Assembly: GCA_011620445.1 (NCBI GenBank)
Contig: WOZB01000033.1
Location: 1 to 6,952, forward strand
Direction: 5' to 3'
DNA from: Anaerolineaceae bacterium
GTDB lineage: Bacteria; Chloroflexota; Anaerolineae; Anaerolineales; Anaerolineaceae
DNA: 6,952 nt
Of this stretch, positions 4,632-6,952 are shown in pieces. The notes beneath the pieces were generated by a model. That model did not search any database, was not told the DNA's origin, and saw only the letters and a list, made by a program, of their open reading frames with translations. The position numbers were made by a program, and so were the translations under genes. Each line of letters starts with the position of its first letter. Positions within the stretch are counted from its first letter, which is position 1.

Positions 4632-6124
4632 GCTTCAAAATTAAGGTGCTTGGCGGCTTCGCGGTAGCTGAGGGGCGCAAGTTTTTCGCGGTGTTCGCGC
4701 AGGAAGGCCGCCACCCATTCGGGGTTCGACCAGGCGAAATCACGCAGGCTCCAGCCAATGGCCTTATTGATAAAGAACTCCCGGCTGCCCAGATTTTTGA
4801 GGATGATGGTTTTGAGTAGTTCCGTATCCGTTGCCTGCTTGAAGCCCAACTGATAATCAATAGCCGCCCGCCGCACCCAAAAATCAATGTCTTCTGCCCA
4901 TTCCAGCATCACCGCTTTCAGGGAGGGATTCTGTTTTACAAGGTACCCGACCAGGGCATCGAGGCTATCTACTGTATCCCACCAGGATTTCTGCTGAATC
5001 AGGGCTTTAATTTTTGGTAAATCCTCACTCGTTAAGCGATGCTTGAGCGTGTGCAGGTAGGAGATGGCAAAATACTGCAATTCTCTTTGCGGAGCGTCCC
5101 AAAATTTCTGTACGAGAATCCAATCGATGGATTTTTGCTGACGGGCTGCTGCCAGGAAGGGTTTCTGAGCCTCGCGCATCTCAGGCGACTTCAGCCCGAA
5201 ATAATCGAACTGGTTGCGCATGTAGGCTTTCATGGGCTTGGCATTTTCAGGATTTGCCCTCTCGGTCAATGCCTGGTGGACACCTTCGAAGGTGAGTGCT
5301 TGTCCCTCGTGCAGCTGGCCATTGCTCCAGGTCAAACGCTGGGAATTTATATCCTTACCTGTGAGCAGCTTGGTCACCTTGTCGAACGCGAGTGGGTCAG
5401 CGCTGGTGTAATAATCAGTCTTGCCAAATCTTTTGCTGGTATTACACAAGTCTTTACCCTCAAGCACTCTTTCCACCTGGCGGGCAACCGCGGGGGCAGG
5501 GTCGATAACCGCCACATCCGGGCCGGCAATCTGCTTAATTTGAGGGATGACGAAGGGGTAATGCGTGCAGCCCATCACCAGGGTATCAGCGCCCCGCTGC
5601 ACCATAGGCTCAATGGCCTCTTTCAAGATGGCAATCGTTTCTGGGCTGTCCAGGGCACCTTTTTCAATTTGACCGACCAGGCCGGGGCAGGTACTCTCAA
5701 AAATCTGAACATCCTGGGCGAAGCGCTCGATTACGGAGGCATACAAGTCACCTGAGAAAGTGGAGGGCGTTGCCAAAACGCCAACTTTGCCGGAATGGGT
5801 TTGGCTGGCGGCTGGTTTGACCGCGGGCTCCATACCCACGATCGGCAGATCCGGAAAACGCAGGCGCATCTCCTTGAGAGCGGCTGCGGAAGCCGTATTA
5901 CAGGCAATCACCAGTAATTTGATATTTTTTTCAAGCAGGAAGTGTATGATACCTTCAGCCAGGTCTTGTAGTTCGGCCTTGCTGCGCGAGCCGTAAGGGC
6001 AATTGATTTGGTCCCCGACGTAGATCAGGTGCTCACACGGCAGCCGGGCTTGAACTTCCCGCAGAACGGAAAGCCCACCAACGCCAGAGTCGTAAACCCC
6101 AATCGGTTCAGAGTGCTTGGGCAT
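4628..6124 (-). CDS. murI: Glutamate racemase (MurI) fused to an AlkD-like DNA alkylation repair domain
   Basis: Residues 1 to about 276 form a full-length glutamate racemase, which interconverts L- and D-glutamate for peptidoglycan. They include YDSGVGGLS with Asp12, IACNTAS with catalytic Cys75, and MGCTHYP with Cys186 and His188. Residues about 277-498 form a full AlkD-like HEAT-repeat domain, the fold of alkylpurine DNA glycosylases. It opens with ANPENAKPMKAYMRNQF (290-306). WWDTVD supplies Trp382 and Asp386, matching the spacing of Bacillus cereus AlkD Trp109 and Asp113. Arg418/Arg419 and Trp458 (in INKAIGWSLRDF) match its Arg148 and Trp187. A normal racemase is about 265-280 aa and a normal AlkD-like protein about 220-240, so both parts are complete and joined by almost no linker. 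The frame is open throughout. The ATG at 6124 sits just after a -10 element and has no ribosome site, suggesting a leaderless mRNA. A lost stop codon or a sequencing indel at the junction is the main alternative. Confidence 0.9.
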   Translation of the reverse strand: MPKHSEPIGVYDSGVGGLSVLREVQARLPCEHLIYVGDQINCPYGSRSKAELQDLAEGIIHFLLEKNIKLLVIACNTASAAALKEMRLRFPDLPIVGMEPAVKPAASQTHSGKVGVLATPSTFSGDLYASVIERFAQDVQIFESTCPGLVGQIEKGALDSPETIAILKEAIEPMVQRGADTLVMGCTHYPFVIPQIKQIAGPDVAVIDPAPAVARQVERVLEGKDLCNTSKRFGKTDYYTSADPLAFDKVTKLLTGKDINSQRLTWSNGQLHEGQALTFEGVHQALTERANPENAKPMKAYMRNQFDYFGLKSPEMREAQKPFLAAARQQKSIDWILVQKFWDAPQRELQYFAISYLHTLKHRLTSEDLPKIKALIQQKSWWDTVDSLDALVGYLVKQNPSLKAVMLEWAEDIDFWVRRAAIDYQLGFKQATDTELLKTIILKNLGSREFFINKAIGWSLRDFAWSNPEWVAAFLREHREKLAPLSYREAAKHLNFEA

Positions 6125-6130
6125 GGCTCA

Positions 6131-6158
6131 ATTTTAGCACCTGTGTGGCCGGTTTCAC
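6131..6158 (-). promoter_or_regulatory. Extended -10 promoter for murI-alkD, placed for a leaderless mRNA
   Basis: On the minus strand TGCTAAAAT occupies 6139-6131, with the TAAAAT hexamer at 6136-6131. A 4/6 -35 match, GTGAAA, lies at 6158-6153 with a 16-bp spacer. Six bases (TGAGCC) separate the hexamer from the ATG at 6124, so initiation 7 nt downstream would fall on the A of the start codon. No Shine-Dalgarno sequence fits in between. Confidence 0.6.
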
Positions 6159-6181
6159 TGGCTGTAATGCTCTCGGGAGGT

Positions 6182-6907
6182 TCAGGCTTTGCCTCCGCTG
6201 GCTTGGATGAACGCTTCAAACAGGTGCTGCATCTGAGGAGACTCAGGCATGCACTCCGGGTGCCACTGCACGCCCAATACGAAGCGTTTTGAGGGCATTT
6301 CGACGCCTTCAATGAGCTTGTCATCGGCCCGGGCGCTCACCGTCAGGCCTTCGCCAACCATATCGATGGCCTGATGGTGGATGCTGTTCGTGCCGACCCT
6401 TAATACATCAAGTGCTTCTGCCAGCAGGCTTTTAGGTTGGATGCTGGCCCCGTGCGCCACCAGATCTCTGGCGTAGTTTGGGTAATAGTCATGCTTGGCG
6501 GCCTGCGGCATTTGGCTGGCGATATCGCAGATAAGCGTACCACCCAGGGCTACATTCAATACCTGTATACCGCGGCAGATAGCCAGGAGAGGTTTGTCGG
6601 CCTGGATGAGGGCGTGAATGAGGTCGACCTCGAACTGGTCCCTTTGCAGATCCACCCCCGAAAGACGGGGGCAAGCTTTACCACCATAACGGGAAGGTTC
6701 CACGTCTCCACCGCCGCAGAGCAGAAAACCGTCGCCAAGCTCTATTAATTCCTGGATGTCACCCTTTGGCAAGTTTGGCGTAACAATGAGTGGCAGCCCG
6801 CCTGCCCGGTTAACGGCATTGATGTAGGCTTCCTTCTCGCCATAGGTGGGCGAAGCATTGATGCGCTTTTCCAGATGGCCAGCAACGACAATTAGCGGTT
6901 TATGCAT
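6182..6907 (-). CDS. Gamma-glutamyl-gamma-aminobutyrate hydrolase family protein (peptidase C26, class I glutamine amidotransferase-like)
   Basis: This 241-aa protein has the class I glutamine-amidotransferase fold of the peptidase C26 group. PuuD in this group frees GABA from gamma-glutamyl-GABA in putrescine breakdown, and other members act on other gamma-glutamyl compounds. The catalytic triad is visible: nucleophile Cys111 in LLAICRGIQVLN, and His216 with Glu218 in GVQWHPE. LLCGGGDVEPSRYG (62-75) and NSIHHQAI (174-181) are further family blocks. Length is normal. The ATG at 6907 is preferred over an in-frame TTG at 6934 and ATG at 6919. It has GAGGA five bases upstream, the mature sequence opens with the usual KPLIVVAG strand, and the TTG lies inside or beside a -10 element. 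murI-alkD follows 57 nt downstream on the same strand with its own promoter and no terminator between them. No other putrescine genes are present, so the substrate is open. Confidence 0.9.
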   Translation of the reverse strand: MHKPLIVVAGHLEKRINASPTYGEKEAYINAVNRAGGLPLIVTPNLPKGDIQELIELGDGFLLCGGGDVEPSRYGGKACPRLSGVDLQRDQFEVDLIHALIQADKPLLAICRGIQVLNVALGGTLICDIASQMPQAAKHDYYPNYARDLVAHGASIQPKSLLAEALDVLRVGTNSIHHQAIDMVGEGLTVSARADDKLIEGVEMPSKRFVLGVQWHPECMPESPQMQHLFEAFIQASGGKA

Positions 6908-6912
6908 GGGGT

Positions 6913-6917
6913 TCCTC
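6913..6917 (-). promoter_or_regulatory. Ribosome binding site that decides the C26 hydrolase start
   Basis: GAGGA on the minus strand (6917-6913) sits 5 nt before the ATG at 6907-6905. It overlaps the alternative ATG at 6919-6917, so it can serve only the downstream start. Confidence 0.65.
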
Positions 6918-6933
6918 ATCCATTGTTTTGCCA

Positions 6934-6939
6934 ATTTTA
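6934..6939 (-). promoter_or_regulatory. -10 element of the C26 hydrolase gene
   Basis: Minus-strand TAAAAT (6939-6934) lies within GCTAAAATTG, the same ten bases found at the murI-alkD promoter. The start point would fall near 6927, giving a leader of about 20 nt that contains the GAGGA site. Any -35 lies beyond the right edge of the window. Confidence 0.45.
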
Positions 6940-6952
6940 GCCGATTAAATGA

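Noticed and set aside
5039..5755. Long plus-strand open frame (238 codons) opposite the murI-alkD gene
   Set aside because: It is fully antisense to strongly conserved MurI and AlkD coding sequence, has no family resemblance, and no ribosome site or promoter was seen.
6908..6934. Upstream TTG (6934) and ATG (6919) starts for the C26 hydrolase
   Set aside because: The TTG touches the -10 element and lies upstream of the predicted transcript start. Only the ATG at 6907 has a ribosome site at proper distance.
1..6952. Mobile element, phage, toxin-antitoxin, CRISPR or defence system
   Set aside because: No transposase, integrase, terminal inverted repeats, spaced repeat array or recognisable defence domain was found. 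The AlkD-like domain is a repair fold, fused here to a metabolic enzyme.

Overview
This window looks like a chromosomal segment from a bacterium of moderate GC content. It is most likely a member of the Chloroflexota, class Anaerolineae. That placement is an inference from protein character: a stand-alone helicase-associated protein with the 'FAYIPDE' block, a class IV cyclase-like CYTH protein, and the style of the MurI sequence. It also fits the -10 boxes sitting almost on start codons. I saw no transposase, integrase, phage gene, CRISPR array, tRNA or rRNA.

Layout, left to right. Bases 1-285 hold no gene. They contain an 18-bp inverted repeat, an intrinsic terminator for something upstream, a perfect tandem 13-bp repeat and an extended -10 promoter. 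These lead into a DegV/FakB-type fatty-acid-binding protein (286-1149), which ends in a strong intrinsic terminator (1159-1194). An MgtC/SapB-family membrane protein follows with its own extended -10 (1261-1932). Next comes a tightly packed plus-strand unit: a helicase-associated (Helicase_C_3-like) protein of 544 aa (1966-3600), an unrecognised four-helix membrane protein (3590-4027, overlapping by 11 nt) and a CYTH/CyaB-like protein (4029-4631, 1-nt gap). This unit meets a minus-strand gene head-on, and the two stop codons share one TTAA.

The minus strand carries a 498-aa protein in which a complete glutamate racemase (MurI) is joined in one open frame to a complete AlkD-like DNA alkylation repair domain (4628-6124). 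Upstream of it lies a class I glutamine-amidotransferase-like gamma-glutamyl hydrolase (peptidase C26/PuuD-like, 6182-6907).

The genes do not form one obvious pathway. MurI supplies D-glutamate for peptidoglycan and the C26 hydrolase acts on gamma-glutamyl compounds, so the minus-strand pair shares a glutamate theme. The plus-strand trio is held together by overlap or near-contact and probably shares one transcript, but what joins its functions is unknown.

The most notable items are the MurI-AlkD fusion and the promoter geometry suggesting leaderless mRNAs for murI-alkD and for the helicase-associated gene. The rest reads as ordinary housekeeping or accessory chromosome. Nothing here convincingly shows a new defence or mobile system.
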